A stretch of DNA of 64,000 bases, taken from contig NZ_CP088298.1 in NCBI RefSeq assembly GCF_021117425.1, positions 3,596,001 through 3,660,000 of the forward strand. The letters run 5' to 3'. The translations under genes and the position numbers were made by a program. Under the pieces are notes generated by a model. The model saw nothing but the letters and a program-made list of their open reading frames with translations, did no database searches and had not been told where the DNA came from. Positions within the stretch are counted from its first letter, which is position 1, and each line of letters starts with the position of its first letter. Origin of the DNA: Brevibacterium zhoupengii (lineage in GTDB: Bacteria > Actinomycetota > Actinomycetes > Actinomycetales > Brevibacteriaceae). Below are positions 45,716 to 53,351 of this stretch, piece after piece.

Positions 45716-46423
45716 ATGTCAACAGTGTCGTTGAATGGCCTCAGTCACGCCTACGAGAACACGGTGTCCCCTTCGGTTCACCCCTTCAACCTCTTCATCG
45801 ACGACGGAGAATTCCTCGTCCTCTACGGCCCGTCCGGATCCGGCAAGTCAACCATCCTGCGCATGCTCCACGGCCTCGAAGCCCCCAAGACGGGCACGAT
45901 CCTCATTGACGGAAACGATGTCACCCATGCTGCGGTCAACGATCGCGATGTCACCCTCGCACTGGAGAGCTACGCCCTCTACCCGCACATGAGCGTGCGC
46001 GACAACCTCGGATTCGCCCTCCGCGTCGATGGCCTCCCCGCCGAGGAGATCCGCGACCGTGTGGAGTCCGTGACGTCGAAGATCGGGTTGCGTGACATCC
46101 TCGATGATGTGCCCGGCGATCTCTCCGCCCTGCAGCGCCAGACGATCGCTTTGGCCCGGGCCGTGGTCCGTCAGCCCAAGGTCCTCATCATGGACGAACC
46201 GGTCGTCAACCTCGTCCCCGAGCACCAGGCCGACACCCTGCGCCTGGTCAAGGACCTGCAGCAGGAATTCGGGCTGACCACCCTCTATGCCACAGCGAAT
46301 CTCGAGGACGCGAAGGTCCTCGGCGACCGCATCGCCTTCCTCGACCACGGGCGTCTGATCGGGGTGGAGAAACCTGAAGTCGCCGAGGCGCTCGTCGCCT
46401 CGATCGCGGACGTGGACTCCTGA
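45716..46423 (+). CDS. Degenerate ABC ATPase (pseudo-ATPase) paired with a DUF4032 protein
   Basis: A 235-residue MsmK/UgpC-like nucleotide-binding domain without the C-terminal TOBE/regulatory part (normal length about 370). Walker A GPSGSGKST (38-46) and Walker B VLIMDE (156-161) are intact. Four other motifs are changed: Q-loop Gln to E84 (LALESYALYPHM), signature LSGGQ to LSALQ (136-140), D-loop Asp to V167, and H-switch His to A194 (YATAN). It can probably bind ATP but should hydrolyse it poorly. There is no permease or binding protein nearby. AGGAGGAA is the Shine-Dalgarno. The DUF4032 gene starts 3 nt after its stop. Confidence 0.9.
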   Translation: MSTVSLNGLSHAYENTVSPSVHPFNLFIDDGEFLVLYGPSGSGKSTILRMLHGLEAPKTGTILIDGNDVTHAAVNDRDVTLALESYALYPHMSVRDNLGFALRVDGLPAEEIRDRVESVTSKIGLRDILDDVPGDLSALQRQTIALARAVVRQPKVLIMDEPVVNLVPEHQADTLRLVKDLQQEFGLTTLYATANLEDAKVLGDRIAFLDHGRLIGVEKPEVAEALVASIADVDS

Positions 46424-46426
46424 TCG

Positions 46427-47695
46427 GTGCCCGAGACCACAGCACCGCAGATCCATGCGGTCCACAGTGCCGATCATGATGCAATAGCACAGCTGCCCTG
46501 GCATCTCCCGCTCGGCGACTGGTCTCATGACTTCCTCGGCGGCCTGCCCCGTGGAATCTCGCGCCACGTCGTGCGCTTCGTCGAAATCGGCGGAGAAGTA
46601 CTCGCTATCAAGGAGACCGATGATCGTCGGGCACTGCGCGAATTCGACATCCTCGGCGTCCTCGGGAATCTGGCTGTGCCCACGGTCGAACCCCGCGCCT
46701 ATGTGACCAACCGCAGCACCACCTCGGCGAAGGAACTGCCCGGAGCGCTGCTGACGGCCTACCTGGACTTCTCGCTGCCCTACCGCGCCCTGTTCTCGCG
46801 GTCCCTGGCCGAAGACACGACCGGCCGCCTCGTCGACGCCCTGGCCGTCCTCCTCGCCCGCCTCCACCTCGTCGGCTTCTATTGGGGCGATGTGTCGCTG
46901 TCGAACACCCTGTTCCGACGCGATGCCGACGCCTATGCTGCCTACGTCGTCGATGCGGAGACCGGCGAACTCCACGATCAGCTCTCCGATGGTCAGCGGC
47001 AGATGGATCTGCGGATCGCCAAGACGAACATCGCCGGCGACTTCCTCGACCTGCAGGCCGCGGGCCTCATTGATCCCGAGGTCGACCCCCTGGCCGCCGG
47101 TGAGCGCCTGCTCGAGGCCTACAACGGGCTATGGGCCGAGCTGACCCGGGTCGAGGAGTTCTCCGTCAACGAACGCTGGCGCATTGACGAACGCATTCGC
47201 CGTCTCAATGACCTGGGCTTCGACCTGGGCGAACTCACCGTGACCACCGACCTGGACGGCGTCAGCCTGCTGGTCGAGCCGAAGGTCGTCGAACCCAACC
47301 ACCATTCGCGCAGGCTCCTGCGCCTGACCGGCATCGGGGCCAACGAGAACCAGGCGCGGACCATGCTCAACGACCTCGACTCCCACCGCAGCGCCCCCGG
47401 CTTCACCGGCGGAGCCCACGGTTCGGGAGAGCTGCCTGTCGAACTCAGCGAGGAGGAGGCCGCCCGGCATTGGCTCGACGAGGTCTACAAACCCCTCATC
47501 GCCGCCATCCCGGAGAACCTCACGCACAAGCTGGAACCCGGTCAGATCTTCTACGAGTTCATCGAACACCGGCGTGTGATGTCCCGGGCCAGGCAGCGCG
47601 ACATCCCGACGATGGAGGCGATCGCCTACTTCATCGTCGACTACCTCTCCAACCTCCCCGACGAAGCACTCTACGTCGACAGCCAGAAGTTCTGA
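46427..47695 (+). CDS. DUF4032 protein with kinase-like N-terminal domain
   Basis: A 422-residue protein, DUF4032 in the C-terminal half (about 230-390). The N-terminal half looks like a lipopolysaccharide-kinase/RIO-type kinase: AIK lysine K62, alpha-C glutamate E72 (REFDIL), catalytic-loop GFYWGDVSLSN with D155 and N160, and metal-binding D176 (VVDAETGE). It is presumably a cytosolic small-molecule or protein kinase; nothing is known to me about its substrate. It starts with GTG 3 nt after the degenerate ABC ATPase gene, so both act together. Kinase activity is inferred from motifs only. Confidence 0.85.
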   Translation: MPETTAPQIHAVHSADHDAIAQLPWHLPLGDWSHDFLGGLPRGISRHVVRFVEIGGEVLAIKETDDRRALREFDILGVLGNLAVPTVEPRAYVTNRSTTSAKELPGALLTAYLDFSLPYRALFSRSLAEDTTGRLVDALAVLLARLHLVGFYWGDVSLSNTLFRRDADAYAAYVVDAETGELHDQLSDGQRQMDLRIAKTNIAGDFLDLQAAGLIDPEVDPLAAGERLLEAYNGLWAELTRVEEFSVNERWRIDERIRRLNDLGFDLGELTVTTDLDGVSLLVEPKVVEPNHHSRRLLRLTGIGANENQARTMLNDLDSHRSAPGFTGGAHGSGELPVELSEEEAARHWLDEVYKPLIAAIPENLTHKLEPGQIFYEFIEHRRVMSRARQRDIPTMEAIAYFIVDYLSNLPDEALYVDSQKF

Positions 47696-47713
47696 GCCTC
47701 CAGCTGGTCGGGA

Positions 47714-47728
47714 TTCCATTACGTGGAA
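47714..47728. promoter_or_regulatory. Perfect dyad upstream of the SDR gene, candidate operator
   Basis: TTCCA-TTACG-TGGAA is a perfect 5-bp dyad with a 5-bp spacer, 19 bp after the DUF4032 stop and about 110 bp before the SDR start. The binding protein is unknown. Confidence 0.35.
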
Positions 47729-47840
47729 CGTGGACCCGGCAGCCGCCTCGGCGGGCATATCTTTGAGATCACCAGGATCGCCGCCCATGATGACCACCAT
47801 CGTGGCCGTCCACTCGATCAGAACCCCGGAAGGACCTCCG

Positions 47841-48734
47841 ATGTCGCAAGTCCCACAAGTTTCAACACCGGCGAAGCAGAACTCCATGCCGAGCAATGAG
47901 AACAACCCCTCGATTCCCGCGCTCTTCGATCTCAGCGGCCGCACCGCCGTCGTCGTCGGTGCGGGCTCAGGTCTGGGTCAGGCAAGCGCGATCGGACTCG
48001 CCGACGCCGGTGCTCACGTCGTCGTCGCCGACCTCAACCTCGACGGCGCCGAGGAGACGGTGCGGATCATCAGCGAACGTCAAGGGGAATCGGGCGGCAC
48101 AGGCAAGGGCGGGCACAGCGCCGCCGCCTCGCCGGGTGCCGAAGCCGCGCGCGTGGACATCACCGACACCGAGTCAGTCAACGCCCTCGTCACGGCTCAC
48201 CCGGATGCCCAGGTCCTCGTCATCACCCCGGGTGCGAACGTGCGCAAGCGACTGCTGTCGACGACCGATGAGGAGTTCGACCGGGTCATCGACATCAATC
48301 TCAAGGGCACCTACCGTCTGATGCGCGGCTTCGGCGCCGAGATGGCCGAACGCGGACGCGGCTCCATCGTCACCTATTCCTCGTTCCGTGCGCTGGCGAT
48401 CGAGCCGGGCCAGGGCATCTACGCCGCGGCCAAGGCGGGAGTCGTACAGCTGACGAAGACGCTGGCCAGCGAGCTGGGGCCCCAGGGCGTGCGCGTCAAC
48501 GCGATCCTGCCCGGACCCTTCGACACTCCCCTGACTCAGCAGATCAAGTCCGATGAGGAATGGTGGAACGCCTACGCGGAGAAGACCGCTCTGGGCCGGT
48601 GGGGTCACCTGCACGAGATCGCCGGGCCGGTGCTCTTCCTCGCCTCCGACGCCTCGACCTACGTCACGGGGCACTCGCAGCTCGTCGACGGCGGCTGGAT
48701 GGCACAGGACGGTCGCTTCTCCCCACGGCTGTAA
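47841..48734 (+). CDS. Short-chain dehydrogenase/reductase
   Basis: A 297-residue classical SDR: cofactor loop VVGAGSGLGQASA (TGxxxGxG type), adenine-pocket DLN, NxxG-like TPGAN, catalytic Ser in TYSSFRAL, YxxxK in GIYAAAKAG, and C-terminal GGWMAQDG. It carries out NAD(P)-dependent oxidoreduction of an alcohol or ketone; substrate unknown. An insert of about 18 residues rich in Gly/Ser follows the second helix. The start MSQVPQVS at 47841 has AAGGA about 7 nt upstream; methionines further upstream have no ribosome-binding site. Confidence 0.88.
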   Translation: MSQVPQVSTPAKQNSMPSNENNPSIPALFDLSGRTAVVVGAGSGLGQASAIGLADAGAHVVVADLNLDGAEETVRIISERQGESGGTGKGGHSAAASPGAEAARVDITDTESVNALVTAHPDAQVLVITPGANVRKRLLSTTDEEFDRVIDINLKGTYRLMRGFGAEMAERGRGSIVTYSSFRALAIEPGQGIYAAAKAGVVQLTKTLASELGPQGVRVNAILPGPFDTPLTQQIKSDEEWWNAYAEKTALGRWGHLHEIAGPVLFLASDASTYVTGHSQLVDGGWMAQDGRFSPRL

Positions 48735-48740
48735 ATCTCC

Positions 48741-48852
48741 GCTCGAGCGCGGTCGCGTGCGGTCCTAGGGCGCAGTCGCGTGCGGTCCTAGGGCGCAGTC
48801 GCATGCGGTCGCAGGGCGCAGTCGCGTGCAGCTGTCGAACGCAGTCGCGTGC
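48741..48852. repeat. 23-bp tandem repeat array before an amino-acid permease gene
   Basis: Four 23-bp units (48761-48783, 48784-48806, 48807-48829, 48830-48852) and a partial one at 48741-48760, each ending GTCGCGTGC or a one-base variant. Units 1 and 2 differ by one base. The array fills almost the whole gap between the SDR stop and the permease start, and lies just upstream of its putative promoter. Confidence 0.85.
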
Positions 48853-48885
48853 GAGCGTCGTGCCTGCACGTGCAAGAATATTCGC

Positions 48886-50379
48886 ATGACCGCTCGAGAC
48901 AACCTCCCCTCCCCTGCAACGACCGAACGAACTCGGCTGAGCAATCAGCTGGTCCGTCGCAAGTCGATCACCAGCATGGTCGAGGACACCCAGGACGCGT
49001 CCACGGGTGGTCTGCGCAGAACCTTCGGCGTCTTCCAGCTGACGATGATCAGCGTCGGCGCCACCTTGGGCACGGGTATCCTCGTCATCCTCGGCGAGGC
49101 TGTGCCCATTGCCGGCCCCGCCGTCTGGTTGGCCTTCATCCTGGCCGGAATCACGGCCCTGCTCTCCGCTGTCAGCTATGCGGAGATGGCGGGCATGGTT
49201 CCGGTGTCCGGGTCGAGTTATTCGTATTCCTATGCGACCCTCGGCGAGGGTGTGGCCTGGGTCTGCGGGTGGTGCCTGGTCCTCGAATATGCGGTTTCCG
49301 TGGCGGCCGTGGCTGTCGGTGCCGCCGACTACGTCAATGAGACGCTGCGGATCTTCGGCCTGTCCCTGCCGCCGTCGCTGTCGGCTGGCCCCGGAATCGC
49401 CGAGAGTCCCGGCGGAGTCATCAACCTCTCGGCCCTCATCGTCGTCCTCCTCGCCACGGTCCTGCTCATGCGCGGGGCCAAGGAGTCCGGCATCGTCAAC
49501 ACGATCATCGTGTTCGTCAAGCTCGGCATCCTCGTGTTCTTCGCCATTGTCGCGTTCACCGCATTCAAGGCCGGCAACTTCACTCCGCTGCTGCCCATGG
49601 GTGCCGCCGGGGTCACCGCCGCAGCGTCGAGTGTCTTCTTCTCCTACATCGGCTTCGACGCGGCCTCGACAGCCGGCGAAGAGGCGAAGAACCCCAAGCG
49701 GGACCTGCCGCGGGCGATCATCCTCTCCATGGTCATCGTCACCACCATGTACGTGCTGGTGGCCGTGGCTGCGATCGGTGCCAGGGAATGGCAGTGGTTC
49801 GAGACCTCGACCGCGCCTCTGGTCCAGATCGTCCACGAGATCACGCAGTCGAACCTCGCGGTCTTCATCTTCGCCGTCTCCGCGGTCCTTGCGATCCTCT
49901 CGGTCGTCATCACCGTCCTCTACGGACAGTCACGCATCCTGCTCACGATGTCACGAGACGGCATGGTTCCACGTGTGTTCGGCATCGTCTCTCCACGCAC
50001 CGGCACTCCCCTGGTGGGGACGCTCGTCACGGGTGTTCTGGTGGCGATCACTGCGGCGCTGATTCCGCTCGGCGAGCTGGCGAATGCCACGAGCATCGGC
50101 ACACTGTTCGCCTTCTGCCTCGTCAACATCGCCGTCATCTACCTCCGCGTGAAGCGTCCGGACCTGCCGCGCTCATTCAAGGTGCCCTTCGGGCCGATCA
50201 TTCCGATCCTCGGCTCGCTGGCATGCGCGTTCCTCATGGTCAACCTCGGCGGAACCACCTGGATCGTCTTCGGCCTGTGGATGGTCGTCGGATTCGTCGT
50301 CTACCTCACCTACAGCCGCCGCCACTCCCGCGTCGGCGCCCTCAGCGACAGCGACTACCGCGCGAGCGTGGATGCCTGA
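48886..50379 (+). CDS. APC-family amino acid permease
   Basis: A 497-residue transporter with about 12 membrane helices after a 45-residue hydrophilic N-terminus. The first helix region FQLTMISVGATLGTGILVILGE and FSYIGFDAASTAGEEAKNPKRDLPRAI (helix 6 and the following loop) are typical of the CAT/APC amino-acid transporters. Substrate is probably a cationic or neutral amino acid. The start at 48886 is chosen by family length; AAGAAT ends 6 nt upstream, an imperfect leaderless -10. The longer frame reads through the tandem repeats and is not favoured. Confidence 0.9.
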   Translation: MTARDNLPSPATTERTRLSNQLVRRKSITSMVEDTQDASTGGLRRTFGVFQLTMISVGATLGTGILVILGEAVPIAGPAVWLAFILAGITALLSAVSYAEMAGMVPVSGSSYSYSYATLGEGVAWVCGWCLVLEYAVSVAAVAVGAADYVNETLRIFGLSLPPSLSAGPGIAESPGGVINLSALIVVLLATVLLMRGAKESGIVNTIIVFVKLGILVFFAIVAFTAFKAGNFTPLLPMGAAGVTAAASSVFFSYIGFDAASTAGEEAKNPKRDLPRAIILSMVIVTTMYVLVAVAAIGAREWQWFETSTAPLVQIVHEITQSNLAVFIFAVSAVLAILSVVITVLYGQSRILLTMSRDGMVPRVFGIVSPRTGTPLVGTLVTGVLVAITAALIPLGELANATSIGTLFAFCLVNIAVIYLRVKRPDLPRSFKVPFGPIIPILGSLACAFLMVNLGGTTWIVFGLWMVVGFVVYLTYSRRHSRVGALSDSDYRASVDA

Positions 50380-50437
50380 GCGGCAAGTGCGCAGTTCGCA
50401 CTGCGAACTACGCACCGGCGACTCGACACATTGAAGC

Positions 50438-50499
50438 CAGCAACCTCCCGGGCGCTGAGCAACCTTTAGCGGGGTTGCTCAGCGCCCGGGAGGTTGCTG
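50438..50499. terminator. Long perfect inverted repeat between convergent genes
   Basis: A perfect 27-bp stem (50438-50464 with 50473-50499) and 8-nt loop lie between the permease and rlmB ends. There is no T tract on either side. It should form a very stable hairpin that can end both transcripts. Confidence 0.75.
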
Positions 50500-50591
50500 A
50501 GTCTAAACGTAGGTGGATGCACGCGCGGAATCGAGACCTGATCAGCGTCTCGTCGGCTCCCGGCCAGCTCCTAAATTGCCACGCCAGGCTC

Positions 50592-51527
50592 TCAGCCGCG
50601 GCGACTGCGGGCGACTTCGTAGAGGGAGACTGCCGCGGCGATTCCCGCGTTGAGAGACTCAGTGGTCGCGGCGATCGGGATCGAGACGATCTGGTCGCAC
50701 TTGTCGGCGATGAGGCGAGAGATGCCCTTGCCCTCTGAACCGACGACAATGCACAGCGGGTCGCGGCTGAAGGTCAGCTCCGGCAGTTCGACCTCGCCGT
50801 CCATGTCGAGTCCGACGACGAAGACGTTCTGCTTCTTGAGCTCGTCGATTGCACGCGCCAGGTTGACGACCTGAGCGACCTTGATGCGGGCGGCCGCACC
50901 GGCGGAGGTCTTCCACGCAGCTGCGGTCATCGAAGCGGCACGACGTTCGGGGATGATGACCCCGTGCCCGCCGAAGGCAGCCGCTGAACGCACGATGGCG
51001 CCGAGGTTCCTGGGGTCCGTGATGCCGTCGAGGGCGACGAGCAGCGGGGCCTCGGCCCGGTCGGCTGCGACCTCGAGCAGGTCACGGGGCTCGGCGTAGT
51101 CATACGGCGGGATCTGCAGGGCGATGCCCTGGTGGATCGCGTCGTCGGTGAGCCGGTCCAGGTCGGGCTTGCTCGCCTCAAGCATCGAGATGCCGCGCTT
51201 GGTGGCCAGGGTGATGGCCTCACGGACTCGGTCGTCGGAGTCGATGCGACCGGCAACGTACATCGCGGTTGCCGGAACGTCCTCGCGCAGAGCCTCGAGC
51301 ACAGAGTTGCGCCCGGCGACCATGTTCGGACCGTTCTCCTTTTTGCGGCGCCGGGCCTGGTTGGCGCTTGACGCCTTCTTGGCCGCTGCCGTCTTGTGCG
51401 CCTTGTGATAGACACGGTCCTCGGCCTTCGGGGTGGGGCCGCGGCCCTGCAGGCTGCGCTTGTTCTTGCCGCCGGAGCCCTTGGTGGGGCCCTTCTTCGA
51501 GCCGCCGGCGCGTGGGTTGGAAGCCAT
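50592..51527 (-). CDS. rlmB: 23S rRNA (guanosine-2251) 2'-O-methyltransferase
   Basis: A 311-residue SpoU/TrmH-family methyltransferase with the RlmB N-terminal substrate-binding domain (MVAGRNSVLEALRED, about 70-84) and the knotted SPOUT domain: DGITDPRNLGAIVRSAAAFG, IVVGSEGKGISRLI and SLNAGIAAAVSLYE. It methylates the ribose of G2251 in the P loop of 23S rRNA. The first 65 residues are a basic Lys/Gly-rich tail that is typical of actinobacterial RlmB. It follows cysS by 78 nt and is probably co-transcribed with it. Confidence 0.96.
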   Translation of the reverse strand: MASNPRAGGSKKGPTKGSGGKNKRSLQGRGPTPKAEDRVYHKAHKTAAAKKASSANQARRRKKENGPNMVAGRNSVLEALREDVPATAMYVAGRIDSDDRVREAITLATKRGISMLEASKPDLDRLTDDAIHQGIALQIPPYDYAEPRDLLEVAADRAEAPLLVALDGITDPRNLGAIVRSAAAFGGHGVIIPERRAASMTAAAWKTSAGAAARIKVAQVVNLARAIDELKKQNVFVVGLDMDGEVELPELTFSRDPLCIVVGSEGKGISRLIADKCDQIVSIPIAATTESLNAGIAAAVSLYEVARSRRG

Positions 51528-51605
51528 GTGAATCCTTAAGAGTCGTAAGTGGTGGCGAACCGGAGTCCGTCACCGGAAGAGATTTTCTGAGCGAAATGCG
51601 GTGGG

Positions 51606-53057
51606 TCAGCTGTCTTTGACGTGGTAGCGGTAGCCGTCGGCCGTGTCCTCGATGACGATTCCGGCAGATGCCAGACTGTCCCGGATCGCATCGGCGGTGG
51701 CGAAGTCCTTCTCCGCCTTCGCCGCGGACCTTTGCGAGGCGAGCGCAGCGACGAGGGAATCCAACGCCGATTCCACGCTCGCGTTCGTTCCCGACTGCGC
51801 CCACGCCTCGGCGCTGGGATTGACTCCCAGGATATCGAGCATCAGCTCCACCTCGGCGACGATCTGCGTGAGTTGACTCCGATCCTGAGCTGAGTCGAGG
51901 AGCTTCGCACCCTCGGTGACCGTCGCGAAGACCACGGACAGCGCACGGGGCACGCCGAGGTCGTCGTCGAGTGCCGCAGCGAACTCCGCGGGCACGTCGA
52001 CGCCGCGGGTGCTGTAGCCGTCGCTGACGTCGGGAAGTGCGGGAGCATCCTCGCCGAGAGCCTGCCGGGCACGTTTCAGGAAGTTCGCCAGACGGTCGAG
52101 CGAAGCGGTCTGCCGGTCCATGGCCTCGGGTGAGAATTCGAGGATCGACCGGTAGCTGGCACCGGTGAGGAAGTAGCGCACCGCCAGCGGGCTGTAGCGG
52201 TCGAAGAGTTCGGAGGCGAAGACCGAGTTGCCCAGCGACTTCGACATCTTGTCTCCGCCGACGTTGAGCAGACCCGAATGCATCCAGATGTTGGCGAACC
52301 GGTCACCGGCCGCACGCGACTGGGCAAGCTCGTTCTCGTGGTGAGGGAAGCGCAGATCCAGACCGCCGCCATGGATGTCGAAATTCTCGCCGAGGTATTT
52401 CGTCGACATGGCCGAGCACTCGATGTGCCAGCCCGGTCGGCCGCGACCCCAGGGGGCCGGCCACGAGGCGGTGTCCGGTTCACCGGGCTTGTGAGCCTTC
52501 CACAGTGCGAAGTCCCGGGCATCCTTCTTGCCCCGCATGTCTGCATCGTTCGCGGGCTCCATGTCGTCGAGACGCTGATTGGTCAGCTCGCCGTAAGCGG
52601 CCCATGAGGTGGCCGCGAAGTACACGTCGCCGCTGCCGTCGAGTGCTGGGTAGGCGTAACCGGCGGTGATGAGTCGATCGATGAGTTCGATCATCTCCGT
52701 GATGTGCCCGGTGGCGCGAGGTTCGTAGCTGGGCGGCAGCACATCGAGTGCGGCATATGCCTGGGTGAAGGCCCGCTCATATTTGAAGGCGTGGGAGAAC
52801 CAGGTTCGACCCTCCTCGGCGGACTTCGACAGGATCTTGTCGTCGATGTCCGTGACGTTGCGAACGAGGGTGACGTTGTAGCCGCGATACATCAGCCAAC
52901 GGCGCAGCTGGTCGAAGACCGAGGCGGAGCGCAGATGGCCGATGTGAGGCTCGCCCTGCACCGTGGCACCGCAGACGTAGATGCCCACGTGTCCGTCGTT
53001 GACGGGGCGCAGTTCATCGGTGGTACGGCTGGCGGTGTTGTACAGAGCGATAGTCAC
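51606..53057 (-). CDS. cysS: Cysteinyl-tRNA synthetase
   Basis: A 483-residue class I aminoacyl-tRNA synthetase. HIGH motif is HIGH in [15 protein letters not shown] motif KMSKS in [12 protein letters not shown], and zinc-ligand regions are VCGATVQG and IECSAM. The start at 53057 ([13 protein letters not shown]) is preferred to the GTG at 53063 because TAGACT ends 7 nt before it, the leaderless spacing, and because homologues begin near LYNT. The enzyme charges tRNA-Cys and is paralogous to MshC of mycothiol synthesis, but the length and anticodon-binding C-terminus identify it as CysS. Confidence 0.96.
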   Translation of the reverse strand: MTIALYNTASRTTDELRPVNDGHVGIYVCGATVQGEPHIGHLRSASVFDQLRRWLMYRGYNVTLVRNVTDIDDKILSKSAEEGRTWFSHAFKYERAFTQAYAALDVLPPSYEPRATGHITEMIELIDRLITAGYAYPALDGSGDVYFAATSWAAYGELTNQRLDDMEPANDADMRGKKDARDFALWKAHKPGEPDTASWPAPWGRGRPGWHIECSAMSTKYLGENFDIHGGGLDLRFPHHENELAQSRAAGDRFANIWMHSGLLNVGGDKMSKSLGNSVFASELFDRYSPLAVRYFLTGASYRSILEFSPEAMDRQTASLDRLANFLKRARQALGEDAPALPDVSDGYSTRGVDVPAEFAAALDDDLGVPRALSVVFATVTEGAKLLDSAQDRSQLTQIVAEVELMLDILGVNPSAEAWAQSGTNASVESALDSLVAALASQRSAAKAEKDFATADAIRDSLASAGIVIEDTADGYRYHVKDS

Positions 53058-53201
53058 GCACACAAGTCTACCGGGGACAGGCGGTGTGGTGCCGCCTGCG
53101 CGAACATCAGGATGCGCGGACGACTATGAGGTGTCCAACATTTGATACGAGACTGTTACTCAGCTCACGTGACTTGCGGCACGTTTCACAGAATCTTCCC
53201 A

Positions 53202-53278
53202 GTAAGCTGGAGGACGGGCAAAGAAACCGCGCCAGTTCCACCCCGAGGAGAACTCTCGGAAGCGGTACGCTAGCTTGC
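53202..53278 (+). promoter_or_regulatory. Candidate structured RNA leader of the metP-like/metS genes
   Basis: Nested stems: P1 GTAAGCT (53202-53208) with AGCTTGC (53272-53278, one G-U), P2 ACCGC (53226-53230) with GCGGT (53262-53266), P3 CCGAG (53243-53247) with CTCGG (53255-53259). GGGCAA in the P1-P2 junction can instead pair with TTGCC next to P1, giving two exclusive folds. It does not match a riboswitch class I know. Confidence 0.45.
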
Positions 53279-53351
53279 CGACGGCACGGTCACAGCAGAC
53301 TGCCCCATCGGCATCAGCCTCACAACAATGTGGTTGGACAGAAAGGACATC

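Noticed and set aside
45716..46423. Degenerate ABC gene as a pseudogene
   Set aside because: The frame is intact, Walker A and B are kept, Shine-Dalgarno is strong, and the downstream gene is 3 nt away.
53160..53350. Known riboswitch class (SAM, glycine, GEMM, cobalamin) before the NSS transporter
   Set aside because: Only a fragmentary resemblance to the conserved cores; none of the defining motifs is complete, so only an unnamed structured leader is proposed.
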